From positions 1 to 19,253 of the forward strand of contig CAVPJX010000007.1 in NCBI GenBank assembly GCA_963705545.1: DNA of 19,253 nucleotides, given 5' to 3'. The DNA is from DATBLY01 sp963705545. Lineage in GTDB: Bacteria; Actinomycetota; UBA4738; HRBIN12. The position numbers and the translations under genes are program-made. The number at the start of each line of letters is the position of its first letter. Positions within the stretch are counted from its first letter, which is position 1. The notes below the pieces were generated by a model. The model worked only from the letters and a program-made list of their open reading frames with translations. It was not told the DNA's origin and did not search any database. Shown here one piece after another: positions 1 through 7,680 of this stretch.

Positions 1-660
1 ACGGAACTGTTCGAGGAAGGCGAGCAGGATGCGACCGCCGTTCTCGGAGCGGGCGAAGTCGCCCTGCGAGAAGCTGTGGCGGTCCCGCGAGAACGCGAGC
101 GTCTGCTTGCCGTTGAGCGTGTAGGTCCCCGGCTCGAAGCTCGCGCCGGAGTTGTAGTCGTCCATCGAGAACGGGATGTCGATCGTCAGGCCGCCGAGCT
201 CGTCGACGAGGTCCGTGATCCCCCAGAACGTGGTGATCGCCCAGTAGTCGATCGTGAGCCCGGACAGGGACTCCACGGTCTCGATCAGCAGGTCCGGCCC
301 GCCCGCAACGAGCGAGGAGTTGATCTTCGAGGTGCCGACGCCGGGGATCGGGACCCACGAGTCGCGGGGGATCCCCACGATCGACGCCTTGTGGTTCTCG
401 GGGTTGATCGAGACGACATGGATCGAGTCGGCGAGGGAGTGCATCACGTCGTCGCCCTCGCGGGCGCCGCTGCCGATCATCAGGATCACGATGGGGTCGC
501 CCGACCGCGACGGGGCGAACCCCGCATGCGCCTTGCCGATCAGGATGCCGGTCTGCGCGGACGCGGGCCCGGCGAGCCCGATCAGCGACGCTGCGGCCAC
601 CACGCTGGCGAGGGTCCAGGCCACCAGGCCTGCAGCGAGGAACCGCAGGCGCCGGCTCAC
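1..660 (-). CDS. LCP (LytR-CpsA-Psr) family cell-wall ligase, partial at 3' end
   Basis: LCP enzymes are membrane-anchored phosphotransferases that attach lipid-linked glycopolymers (teichoic acid, arabinogalactan or capsule, depending on the organism) to peptidoglycan outside the cell. The GTG start at 660 gives MSRRLRFLAAGLVAW followed by a hydrophobic segment (about residues 6-35) that serves as signal anchor. The LCP domain follows: a DSIHVVSINP strand, the GIPRDSWVPIPG loop, an ITDLVDELGGL helix region, and the LNGKQTLAFSRDRHS segment leading to GDFARSENGGRILL. These carry the conserved acidic and arginine residues of the family. 220 codons are present before the window ends, so the C-terminus is missing. 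Its GTG overlaps the TGA of the upstream gene (GTGA), so the two are translationally coupled. The acceptor polymer cannot be told from sequence. Confidence 0.9.
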   Translation of the reverse strand, partial: MSRRLRFLAAGLVAWTLASVVAAASLIGLAGPASAQTGILIGKAHAGFAPSRSGDPIVILMIGSGAREGDDVMHSLADSIHVVSINPENHKASIVGIPRDSWVPIPGVGTSKINSSLVAGGPDLLIETVESLSGLTIDYWAITTFWGITDLVDELGGLTIDIPFSMDDYNSGASFEPGTYTLNGKQTLAFSRDRHSFSQGDFARSENGGRILLAFLEQFR

Positions 661-1379
661 GACGGCTCCGCCGATGGGGTCGCCGAGGTGCCCGGGGTCG
701 CCGAGGTGCTTTGGGTCTGCTCCTCGTCGTCGCGCTGCACGTGGAACGCCACGATCCGCCACTCGCCGTCGATCTGGCGGAACGTGAACTGCCCGTTGCT
801 CTGCATCAGGACGTCGGGCCCGGCGTCCTTGCCGCGGCCCGTCGCCCGGAAGATCACCACCGCCACGACGGAGAAGGGCTCGTCCTGGTGGTTCAGCAGC
901 ACCTTCGTCTTCAGCTCGGCGAAGCCGGGCTCGATTTCGGCGAAGGCGTCGCCTGCGCCCGTGCCCGCTGTCAGCACCGCCGCGTTCGCCTGCGCCTCGG
1001 CGGAAGCCGTGCCTTCGAACAACGGCCAGACCTCGTCGTAGGCCCCCGCCTGCCAGTTGTCGACGTCGAAGAACGCCTCCAGGTAGAGCGTGTCCATGAG
1101 GGCCGCGATCTCGTCCGCGGCCGGCTCGGCCTGAGACTTCAGCTCCTCGGGCGTGACGTCGGGACGGGTCGGTACGGCTAGGACCTTCGTCGTCTCGAAC
1201 GCGAACTCCGGCGTCACGGGACCTTCGTCCCCGCCGATCCCCGGGATGATCCCGGCGGCGCCGTCGCCACCACCCGTGAGGACCACCACGACGACGCCGA
1301 TCACGAGGACGGCGATGATCCCGCCGACGATGAGGGCGGGCTTGCGTGAGGAGCGGCTGACGTGACGGCCTTCGGACAA
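657..1379 (-). CDS. Membrane-anchored extracytoplasmic protein, NTF2-like C-terminal half, unknown function
   Basis: I do not recognise a named family. The protein has a short basic N-terminus, one membrane segment (about residues 15-36, rich in Ile and Val), a glycine-rich linker, and a soluble domain of about 150 residues. That domain ends in strands such as GQFTFRQIDGEWRIVAFHV, reminiscent of the NTF2-like fold of Mce-associated and similar proteins. The tail is rich in Ser, Thr and Pro, as in exported linker regions. There is no ATG or GTG ahead of the membrane segment; I chose TTG at 1379 (240 aa) because a good promoter lies just upstream (-10 TACCCT at 1395-1390). The true start is uncertain. 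It overlaps the LCP gene by 4 nt (GTGA), so a role in cell-envelope assembly with that protein is inferred, not shown. Confidence 0.7.
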   Translation of the reverse strand: MSEGRHVSRSSRKPALIVGGIIAVLVIGVVVVVLTGGGDGAAGIIPGIGGDEGPVTPEFAFETTKVLAVPTRPDVTPEELKSQAEPAADEIAALMDTLYLEAFFDVDNWQAGAYDEVWPLFEGTASAEAQANAAVLTAGTGAGDAFAEIEPGFAELKTKVLLNHQDEPFSVVAVVIFRATGRGKDAGPDVLMQSNGQFTFRQIDGEWRIVAFHVQRDDEEQTQSTSATPGTSATPSAEPS

Positions 1380-1389
1380 ACCGCCGTTC

Positions 1390-1418
1390 AGGGTACGGGG
1401 GGGTCGGAGGCCCAACAA
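1390..1418 (-). promoter_or_regulatory. Promoter of the envelope operon
   Basis: Reading the minus strand, TTGTTG (1418-1413) is followed after exactly 17 nt by TACCCT (1395-1390), fitting sigma-70/SigA spacing. The predicted start of transcription falls only a few bases before the proposed TTG start at 1379, implying a very short or absent leader. The same -10 hexamer precedes the first trkA gene at 16176-16171. Confidence 0.5.
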
Positions 1419-1469
1419 CCATCCCCGCGTTGCGAAGTCGTGGCGGACGCCTCGGGCGACCGGTGGGGT

Positions 1470-1538
1470 AGGCTGCGCTCGGCGTGCCGGGAAGCCTGGT
1501 CGGCCCGAGCGAGGGGTTCGCTCGGTAGGAGGAGACCC
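1470..1538 (+). promoter_or_regulatory. Structured leader of nhaA, candidate cis-regulatory RNA
   Basis: Three helices can be drawn: P1 AGGCT (1470-1474) with AGCCT (1493-1497); inside it P2 CTCGG (1478-1482) with CCGGG (1487-1491) and a CGTG loop, including one G-T pair; and P3 CCGAGCGA (1505-1512) with TCGCTCGG (1518-1525), loop GGGGT, which ends one base before the Shine-Dalgarno AGGAGGAG (1527-1534). CCGAGCG (1505-1511) can also pair with CGCTCGG at 1476-1482, which would break P2 and P3. Such either-or pairing is typical of riboswitch-like leaders. A TAnnnT box (TAGGCT, 1469-1474) overlaps P1, so if that is the real -10 the RNA would start too late. Function is inference only. Confidence 0.4.
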
Positions 1539-2924
1539 ATGACCGGCCGGCGCCCTGAGGACCGACGCGACCCGACGGCGGACGTCGTCGTCCGGTCCCC
1601 GTTCAGCCGTCGCGACACCGTGGTCTCCCGCCGCGTCCTGCGTCCCCTGCAGGAGTTCCTGCAGACCTCGACGGCGAGCGCCGTGCTGCTCCTCGCAGCC
1701 GTGGTCGTCGCGCTGCTCTGGGCGAACTCGCCGTGGGGCGATTCGTACGAGCGGCTCTGGACGACGGAGGTCTCGATCCACGTCGGGGGTTGGTCCCTGA
1801 CCGACGATCTCCGTCACTGGGTCGACGACGGGCTGATGACGATCTTCTTCCTGGTCGTCGGCCTCGAGATCAAGAGGGAGCTCACGACCGGCGAGCTCCG
1901 CGAGTGGCGCGCCGCGGCCGTCCCCGCCGTCGCAGCGGTAGGCGGGATGGCGGTCCCCGCGCTGGTCTTCCTGGCGCTGAACGCCGGGACCGCCGCCGAG
2001 CGGGGGTGGGGGATCCCGATGGCCACCGACATCGCCTTCGCCCTCGGCGCGTTGACGCTCGCCGCGGCCTACGCGCCGTCGCCGCTCAAGCCCCTGCTCC
2101 TGACGCTCGCGATCGTGGACGACATCGGTGCGATCGTGGTGATCGCCCTGTTCTATTCGTCCGGGGTATCGCTCGGCCCGCTCGTCGTCGCGCTCGCGAT
2201 CGTGCTCGCGATCGTCGGCCTCCAACGGATCCACGTCCGCGCTGCCCTTCCCTACATCATCCTCGGGGTCGGCCTCTGGTACGCGATGCTGCGGGCGGGG
2301 GTCCACCCGACGATCGCGGGCGTCGTGCTCGGGCTGTTGACGCCGGCGTATCCCTTCCAGCGGTCGGCGGCGGTGAGCCAGGAGGCGCGCCGGACGGCGG
2401 ACGAGACCAGCGACCGGCCGGAGCCGCCCGACGCCGATGCGTACCTGTGGCTCCGGCTCTCCTGGCTGTCGAAGGAGGCCGTCTCGCCCCTCGCCCGCGT
2501 CGAGCACGTCTTGCTGCCGTGGTCGAGCTTCGTGATCCTTCCGATCTTCGCCCTGGCGAACGCCGGCGTGGAGCTCTCGTGGTCGGCGCTCGCCGACGTC
2601 GTCACCACGCCGTTCGGGCTCGGCATCTTCCTCGGGCTCGTGATCGGGAAACTGATCGGCGTGCTGGCCGGGTCCTTCGTCGCGGTTCGCTCACGGCTGG
2701 GCGTGCTCGCCCCCGAGGTCGGGTGGGGTGACCTCGCGGGGATGGGGGCGACCGCCGGGATCGGATTCACGGTCGCGCTGTTCATCGCCGGCCTCGCGTT
2801 CAGAGGCGGCGAGGAGCTGGCGGTGGCGAAGGTCTCGATCCTGGTGGCCTCGACGGTCGCGGCCGCGCTCGGCTACGTGCTGCTGCGCCTCTCGCCGAGT
2901 CCTCGACGCGGAACGAGCACGTGA
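1539..2924 (+). CDS. nhaA: Na+/H+ antiporter NhaA
   Basis: NhaA exports Na+ (or Li+) in exchange for H+ across the inner membrane, for pH and salt homeostasis. The 461-residue protein has an N-terminal cytoplasmic tail of about 40 residues and about 12 membrane segments. Key residues are visible: Asp164 in MATDIAFALG (equivalent to E. coli Asp133), the paired Asp194-Asp195 in AIVDDIGAI (E. coli Asp163-Asp164, the ion site), and Lys371 in LVIGKLIG (E. coli Lys300). The frame is open upstream to 1362, but I chose ATG 1539 because AGGAGGAG lies at 1527-1534. A hydrophilic insert near residues 275-300 (rich in Asp, Glu, Arg) separates two membrane blocks. It lies divergent from the envelope operon and 150 nt ahead of hppA. 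Confidence 0.96.
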   Translation: MTGRRPEDRRDPTADVVVRSPFSRRDTVVSRRVLRPLQEFLQTSTASAVLLLAAVVVALLWANSPWGDSYERLWTTEVSIHVGGWSLTDDLRHWVDDGLMTIFFLVVGLEIKRELTTGELREWRAAAVPAVAAVGGMAVPALVFLALNAGTAAERGWGIPMATDIAFALGALTLAAAYAPSPLKPLLLTLAIVDDIGAIVVIALFYSSGVSLGPLVVALAIVLAIVGLQRIHVRAALPYIILGVGLWYAMLRAGVHPTIAGVVLGLLTPAYPFQRSAAVSQEARRTADETSDRPEPPDADAYLWLRLSWLSKEAVSPLARVEHVLLPWSSFVILPIFALANAGVELSWSALADVVTTPFGLGIFLGLVIGKLIGVLAGSFVAVRSRLGVLAPEVGWGDLAGMGATAGIGFTVALFIAGLAFRGGEELAVAKVSILVASTVAAALGYVLLRLSPSPRRGTST

Positions 2925-3004
2925 GCGCTCAGGGCGTCGCAGGCATCGCCCGACGTGGTCGGTGGGCGTGGAGTCTGCCCAGGTCAGGCGCGCAGACCCT
3001 TCCC

Positions 3005-3010
3005 TATACT
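3005..3010 (+). promoter_or_regulatory. -10 box of the hppA promoter
   Basis: TATACT is a near-perfect sigma-70/SigA -10 hexamer, the best in the window. No convincing TTGACA-like -35 box stands 16-18 nt upstream. Transcription would begin near 3017 and give a leader of about 58 nt. That leader opens with a 7-bp hairpin (3017-3023 with 3028-3034, one G-T pair) and ends in the ribosome site AGGAGGG (3065-3071). Confidence 0.55.
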
Positions 3011-3074
3011 GCTCGGGTTCCGGCCCGCCGGGACGGCTGAGGGGAACTCCCACTTCCACGTTCGAGGAGGGTGC

Positions 3075-5333
3075 ATGCACGGCGTCCTGGCCCAGGAAGG
3101 CGGTCCGATCGAGGCCGTCTTCGGATCGTTCGAGACGACGATGCTCTGGCTGATCCTGGGCATCTCGCTGCTCGCCCTGGTCTTCGCGTACTACCTGGTC
3201 CGGGAGGTGCTGGCCGCACCCGAGGGCACGGAGAAGATGAAGGAGATCGCCCGGGCGATCCAGGAGGGCGCGAAGGCGTACCTGAGCCGTCAGTTCCGGA
3301 CCCTCGCCGTCTTCCTGGCGCTGCTGACCGTCGCGTTGTTCTTCATCCTGCCGGTCCCGGAGAACGCGGAGCACTCGGAGTTCGCGCTCCGGTTCGGCCG
3401 CTCGGCCGCCTTCATCCTGGGCGCGGGGTTCTCGGCGCTCACGGGCTACGTCGGGATGTGGCTCGCGGTCCGCGCGAACGTCCGCACGGCGAACGCGGCC
3501 CGCGAGTCGGGACTGCGCCAGGCGATGCGGATCGCCTTCCGCGCAGGCGGTGTCGCCGGGATGTTCACGGTCGGGCTCGGCCTGTTCGGCGCGACCGCGA
3601 TCCTGCTGATCTTCCAGGGCGACGCCACGAGCGTGCTGGTCGGCTTCGGCTTCGGCGGCGCGCTCCTCGCGATGTTCATGCGGGTCGGCGGCGGGATCTT
3701 CACGAAGGCGGCCGACGTCGGCGCCGACCTCGTCGGCAAGATCGAGCAGGGGATCCCCGAGGACGACCCGCGCAACGCCGCCACGATCGCCGACAACGTG
3801 GGCGACAACGTGGGCGACTGCGCGGGGATGGCCGCCGACCTGTTCGAGTCGTACGAGGTCACGCTGGTCGCCTCGCTGATCCTCGGGGCCGCGGCGTTCG
3901 CCGACACCCCTCAGGGCGCGATCGTCGGCGTGATGTTCCCGCTGTTCGTCCGGGCGGTCGGCGTGGTCACGTCGATCGTCGGGATCCTCGCGGTCTCGCC
4001 GCGCTCCGAGGACGAGCACGGGATGCGGGCGATCAACCGCGGGTTCTTCCTGTCCGCCTTGATCTCGGCGGCCGCCGTGTTCGTGATCTCGAAGGTCTAC
4101 ATGGACAGCTGGGCGCCGGCGATCGCGGTCTCGATCGGCCTGGTGCTGGCGAGCGTGATCCAGGTGCTGACGCAGTACTACACCGACACGAAGTACAAGC
4201 CGGTCCAGGAGATCGCCGAGGCCACCGTCACAGGGCCGGCCACGACGATCCTGTCCGGGTTCTCGAGCGGCATGGAGTCGACCGTATGGTCGGCGCTCGT
4301 GATCGCGGGCGCCATGATCTGCTCCTTCCTGCTCGGGGACTCGGTCGCCGAGAGCGTCTACTTCATCGCCCTCACCGGGATGGGGTTGCTCACCACGGTC
4401 GGCGTGATCGTCTCGATGGACACGTTCGGGCCCGTGTCCGACAACGCGCAGGGCATCGCGGAGATGTCGGGCGAGTTCGAGGGCCGCCCCGCCGAGATCC
4501 TCGGCGGCCTGGACGCGATCGGGAACTCGACGAAGGCCATCACGAAGGGGATGGCGATCGCGACCGCGGTGATCGCGGCGACGTCGTTGTTCAGCTCATT
4601 CGAGGAGGCCCTGAAGGAGGCCGGCGCGTCGGTCTTCGACATCCGGATCAACCATCCGGAGGTGTTGGTCGGCCTCCTGGCCGGCGGGACGATCGCGTTC
4701 CTGTTCTCCTCGCTCGCGATCCGGGCCGTCGGCCGCGCGGCGCAACAGGTCGTGGTCGAGGTCCGCAACCAGTTCCGGGACCACCCCGGGATCATGGACT
4801 ACACCGAGAAGCCGGACTACAGCCGCGTCGTGGACATCTGCACCAAGACCTCGCTCCGCGAGCTGACGACCCCCGGCCTGCTGGCGGTCCTGTCCCCGAT
4901 CATCGCGGGGTTCCTGCTGAAGGAGGAGTCGCTCGGCGCGTTCCTGGCCGGGGCGATCGTCACCGGGCAACTCCTCGCCGTGATGCTGTCCAACTCCGGC
5001 GGCGCGTGGGACAACGCGAAGAAGTACATCGAGGAGGGCCACTACGGCGGCAAGGGCAGCGACAGCCACAAGGCGGCGGTGATCGGCGACACGGTCGGCG
5101 ACCCGTTCAAGGACACGGCCGGGCCGGCGCTGAACCCGTTGATCAAGGTGATGAACCTGGTGGCGCTCCTGATCGCGCCGGTCGTGGTCGAGCACGCCGG
5201 GGACACGGGCCTCCGACTCGCGGTCGGGCTGATCGCGGCGGCGGTCCTGGCGACGTCGATCTACATCTCCAAGACGCGGAAGTCCGACCTGGACCTGTCC
5301 GGCGCGGACGCCGCCACGACGTCCGCTTCGTAG
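3075..5333 (+). CDS. hppA: K+-independent H+-translocating membrane pyrophosphatase
   Basis: HppA hydrolyses pyrophosphate from biosynthesis and pumps protons out of the cytoplasm. The 752-residue length and some 16 membrane segments fit the family. The PPi/Mg2+ site is complete: Lys211 in FTKAADVGADLVGK, Asp230 and Asp231 in EDDPRN, and the ADNVGDNVGDCAGM stretch; a second acidic loop, GDTVGDPFKDTAGP, lies near the C-terminus. The diagnostic segment GNSTKAITKG has Lys487 and Thr490 where K+-dependent enzymes carry Ala/Gly; this marks the K+-independent H+-pumping class. The start ATG 3075 follows AGGAGGG at 3065-3071, although the frame is open to 2955. Five bases separate its stop from the OB-fold gene, so the two are probably cotranscribed. 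It has its own strong -10 box at 3005. Confidence 0.97.
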   Translation: MHGVLAQEGGPIEAVFGSFETTMLWLILGISLLALVFAYYLVREVLAAPEGTEKMKEIARAIQEGAKAYLSRQFRTLAVFLALLTVALFFILPVPENAEHSEFALRFGRSAAFILGAGFSALTGYVGMWLAVRANVRTANAARESGLRQAMRIAFRAGGVAGMFTVGLGLFGATAILLIFQGDATSVLVGFGFGGALLAMFMRVGGGIFTKAADVGADLVGKIEQGIPEDDPRNAATIADNVGDNVGDCAGMAADLFESYEVTLVASLILGAAAFADTPQGAIVGVMFPLFVRAVGVVTSIVGILAVSPRSEDEHGMRAINRGFFLSALISAAAVFVISKVYMDSWAPAIAVSIGLVLASVIQVLTQYYTDTKYKPVQEIAEATVTGPATTILSGFSSGMESTVWSALVIAGAMICSFLLGDSVAESVYFIALTGMGLLTTVGVIVSMDTFGPVSDNAQGIAEMSGEFEGRPAEILGGLDAIGNSTKAITKGMAIATAVIAATSLFSSFEEALKEAGASVFDIRINHPEVLVGLLAGGTIAFLFSSLAIRAVGRAAQQVVVEVRNQFRDHPGIMDYTEKPDYSRVVDICTKTSLRELTTPGLLAVLSPIIAGFLLKEESLGAFLAGAIVTGQLLAVMLSNSGGAWDNAKKYIEEGHYGGKGSDSHKAAVIGDTVGDPFKDTAGPALNPLIKVMNLVALLIAPVVVEHAGDTGLRLAVGLIAAAVLATSIYISKTRKSDLDLSGADAATTSAS

Positions 5334-5338
5334 CCCTG

Positions 5339-5698
5339 ATGGGCTGGCTCCGCCGCCGCCTCGATCGGCTGACCGAGAGCGATGAGTCGCGCCTCGCGGC
5401 GGAGACGAAGGAGTGGGCCGACACGATCTCGGGCTCCGTTCGGATCGCGGATGCGCCGCTGCGCCGTCAGGTGAAGATCGCCGGCGTGATCCGGCGGATG
5501 ACGGTCTTCCCCATGGCCGGCAAGGAGGCGCTCGAGGCGCTGATCTCCGACGGGACCGGCGAGGCCGTTATCACCTTCATGGGCCGGAGGGGGATCGGGG
5601 GCCTCACGCTCGGCTCGCGCGTGGTGGTCGAGGGCGTGCTCGGCGAGCAGCGGGGCGTGGTCAAGATGCTGAACCCCCGGCTCGAGTTCAGCGGCTGA
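5339..5698 (+). CDS. Small OB-fold nucleic-acid-binding-type protein (actinobacterial family)
   Basis: A 119-residue cytoplasmic protein. The N-terminal 45 residues are helical and charged (WLRRRLDRLTESDESRL). The remainder resembles a single OB-fold: strands at VKIAGVIRRMTVFP, EALISDGTGEAVITFMG, LGSRVVVEGVLGEQRG and KMLNPRLEF. Actinobacteria carry similar small OB-fold proteins of unknown role near the ceoBC (trkA) genes, and this gene keeps loose company with trkA here, though the whole kdp region lies between. No Shine-Dalgarno site is obvious; the ATG lies 5 nt after the hppA stop, suggesting translational coupling. Its end overlaps the end of the convergent kdpD N-part gene by 11 bp. Nucleic-acid binding is inferred from the fold only. 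Confidence 0.8.
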   Translation: MGWLRRRLDRLTESDESRLAAETKEWADTISGSVRIADAPLRRQVKIAGVIRRMTVFPMAGKEALEALISDGTGEAVITFMGRRGIGGLTLGSRVVVEGVLGEQRGVVKMLNPRLEFSG

Positions 5699-6917
5699 CC
5701 CCGTCCTCAACCCCCCGGGCGAGCTCGACGTCGGTGGAGGGCTGCCGCGCGATCACGTGGATGTCGATGTTCTGGGCTCGCCGGATCAACCGCGAGACGA
5801 ACGAGCCGCGGATCAGCTCCTGCCATCGGGGCTTGAGCGGTTCGCCGATCACGATCTGGGTCACGAACCGCTGGTAGGCGAATGCGAGGATGCCGTCGAC
5901 CGGATCCTCGCTCCGGATCACTTCGAACGTCCCTCCCAGATCGCGGGTCAGCCGCTCGACCGGGGTGATCCAGCTGTCGTGCGGGGTCTGGTCGCCCTCG
6001 CGGGAGTGGACGACGATGAACTCGCCGCGGGCACGCTGGGCGATCCGCGCTCCACGGCGCACGAGCGGCTCGGCGAGCTCGGGGCGCGAGACGCAGACGA
6101 GGACGCGCTCGCGCGTCTCGGGGGTGAGGGATCCCGACCAGCGCTCGAGCAGCGTGTCGTCGACCTGGTTCGCGACCCGCATCAACGCGAGCTCGCGAAG
6201 CGCCGTCAGGTTCTCCGTGGTGAAGAACCGACGGAGCGCAAGCTCGGCCTTGCGCTGATCCGGATAGACGTTGCCGTGGATCATCCGTCGCCGGAGGGCG
6301 TGCGGAGACATGTCCACCAGCTCGACCTGATCCGCGAGGTCCACGAGCCAGTCGGGCACGGTCTCGCGCTGCCGGATCCCGGTCACGTTGGCGATCACGT
6401 CGTTCAGGCTCTCGATGTGCTGCACGTTCAAGGTGGAGATCACCTCGATCCCCTCCGCCAGGAGATCGATCACGTCCTCCCATCGCTTCGCGCGGCGGCT
6501 CCCCGGGATGTTCGTGTGCGCGAGCTCGTCGACGATCGCGACCTCGGGGTGTCGCTCGATCAGTCCTTCCGCGTCGAGCTCGTCGAACGTCGCCCCTCGG
6601 TACTCGATCCGCTTCGGCGGGAAGCGCTCCAGCGATTCCAGCATCCGGGCGGTGTTCTGCCGTCCGTACGTCTCCGCGCACCCGACGACGACATCGGTCC
6701 CACGGTCCACGCGCCGATGGGCCTCGCCGAGCATCGCGTAGGTCTTGCCGACGCCGGGGGCGGCGCCGAGGTAGATCCTGAGCGGCGCGCCCTTCCGGGT
6801 CTCGGCGTCGGCCCGGGTGAGGGTCGGGCTTGCGACGGCGACGGCGACCTCGCGACCGGTGAGCGACTCGATCGATTCGGTGCCGGTGGCGTCGCCGGCG
6901 GCGCCCTCATCGCTCAT
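5688..6917 (-). CDS. kdpD: KdpD N-terminal sensor module (KdpD domain plus universal-stress domain), stand-alone
   Basis: In classical KdpD this cytosolic region precedes the membrane and kinase parts and modulates the kinase in response to K+ and ATP. Here it is a separate 409-residue protein. Residues about 44-260 are the KdpD domain: Walker A GAAPGVGKT (51-59), Walker B VAIVDE (126-131) then LAHTNIPGS, and STLNVQHIESLNDV. Residues about 268-393 form a universal-stress (Usp) fold starting RVLVCVSRPE. No membrane segment, HisKA or ATPase domain follows. The Usp part lacks the SxS / FTAxY pattern linked to c-di-AMP binding in Staphylococcus aureus KdpD. It lies 28 nt after kdpE with no Shine-Dalgarno site; ATG 6917 is supported by a -10-like CATACT six bases upstream. 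This is not a frameshifted kdpD, since kdpE lies between the two halves. Confidence 0.92.
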   Translation of the reverse strand: MSDEGAAGDATGTESIESLTGREVAVAVASPTLTRADAETRKGAPLRIYLGAAPGVGKTYAMLGEAHRRVDRGTDVVVGCAETYGRQNTARMLESLERFPPKRIEYRGATFDELDAEGLIERHPEVAIVDELAHTNIPGSRRAKRWEDVIDLLAEGIEVISTLNVQHIESLNDVIANVTGIRQRETVPDWLVDLADQVELVDMSPHALRRRMIHGNVYPDQRKAELALRRFFTTENLTALRELALMRVANQVDDTLLERWSGSLTPETRERVLVCVSRPELAEPLVRRGARIAQRARGEFIVVHSREGDQTPHDSWITPVERLTRDLGGTFEVIRSEDPVDGILAFAYQRFVTQIVIGEPLKPRWQELIRGSFVSRLIRRAQNIDIHVIARQPSTDVELARGVEDGVSR

Positions 6918-6923
6918 GCCGTG

Positions 6924-6929
6924 AGTATG
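6924..6929 (-). promoter_or_regulatory. -10-like box for leaderless expression of the kdpD N-part gene
   Basis: CATACT (read on the minus strand) ends six bases before the ATG at 6917, and there is no Shine-Dalgarno site in the 28-nt gap after kdpE. The 15-base element from this box through the ATG nearly matches the one before the histidine-kinase gene at 9263-9249 (12 of 15 identical). It suggests an internal promoter giving a leaderless message. Confidence 0.45.
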
Positions 6930-6945
6930 CGACAGCGGTAGGCCG

Positions 6946-7680
6946 TTACGAGGTCGCGCGGTCTGGGTCGCCGACCGGCTCGGACCCGGTCGGGCGCAGG
7001 GTCCACCGGTAGCCGACCCCGGGCTCGGTCACGACCACGGCCGGGTGGGACGGGTCCGGCTCGATCTTCTTGCGGAGCTGACTCACGAAGACACGCAGGA
7101 CGTCGACGTCGTCGCCGTAGCCGGATCCCCAGACGGTCTCGAGCAGCCATCGTTGCGTCAGCAATTTCCCGGGGTGGTGCGCGAGCGTCTCCAGCAGGGC
7201 CCATTCGGTACGGGTCAGGTGGACCGGATCGCCGTCGCGCAGGACGCTCCGGTTCTCCAGGTCGATCGCGACGCCGTCGCGCTCGAACCGGAGCGCTCCC
7301 TGATCCGCTCGAGGCTCGGCGCGCCGCAGCAACGCGCGGATCCGGGCAAGGAACTCATCGATCCCGAACGGCTTCGTGAGGTAGTCGTCCGCGCCCAGGT
7401 CGAGCGCCGTGACCTTGTCTCCCTCGTCCTCCCTGACCGAGAGGATCAGGATCGGGACGTCTGACCACGATCGGACCCGGCGACACACCTCGAGCCCGCC
7501 CATCACGGGCATGTTGAGATCGAGGACGATCAGGTTCGGCATGAACGACTCGGCCTCTGCCAGGCCCTGTTCCCCGTCCGACGCGGTCGCGACCGTGTAC
7601 CCGCGGGCCCCGAGCGCTCGCTGGAGCGCACGGCGGATCTGGTCCTCGTCGTCCACCACCAGGACGCGGGTCCCCTTCAC
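6946..7680 (-). CDS. kdpE: Response regulator KdpE (OmpR/PhoB family)
   Basis: KdpE is phosphorylated by the KdpD kinase and activates transcription of the kdpFABC pump genes under K+ limitation or osmotic stress. The 244-residue protein has a receiver domain (1-120) with acidic residues Asp10-Asp11, phospho-acceptor Asp54 in VLDLNMP, and Lys103 in LTKPF. A C-terminal winged helix (about 130-230) carries LTRTEWALLETLA and the recognition region DVLRVFVSQLRKKIEPDP. It begins with GTG at 7680, overlapping the stop of the kinase gene by 4 nt (GTGA), so kinase and regulator are translationally coupled. The likely target is the 146-nt region between 9252 and 9397, which holds direct repeats. Assignment to KdpE rests on sequence type and on the kdp context. 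Confidence 0.93.
   Translation of the reverse strand: MKGTRVLVVDDEDQIRRALQRALGARGYTVATASDGEQGLAEAESFMPNLIVLDLNMPVMGGLEVCRRVRSWSDVPILILSVREDEGDKVTALDLGADDYLTKPFGIDEFLARIRALLRRAEPRADQGALRFERDGVAIDLENRSVLRDGDPVHLTRTEWALLETLAHHPGKLLTQRWLLETVWGSGYGDDVDVLRVFVSQLRKKIEPDPSHPAVVVTEPGVGYRWTLRPTGSEPVGDPDRATS

Noticed and set aside
1362..1538. Longer N-terminus for NhaA from the open frame upstream
   Set aside because: The added residues have no resemblance to NhaA, and AGGAGGAG at 1527-1534 marks ATG 1539.
2925..3004. Transcription terminator after nhaA
   Set aside because: Only a weak 5-bp stem with a 10-nt loop (GGGCG ... CGCCC) and no T-run; not convincing.
2691..4019. 442-codon minus-strand open frame across the end of nhaA and the start of hppA
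   Set aside because: Charged, repetitive composition with no recognisable domain; it covers two clear genes and the hppA promoter.
6010..6917. c-di-AMP binding by the Usp domain of the KdpD N-part
   Set aside because: The region begins CVSRPE and lacks the SxS and FTAxY pattern known from S. aureus KdpD, so there is no sequence support.
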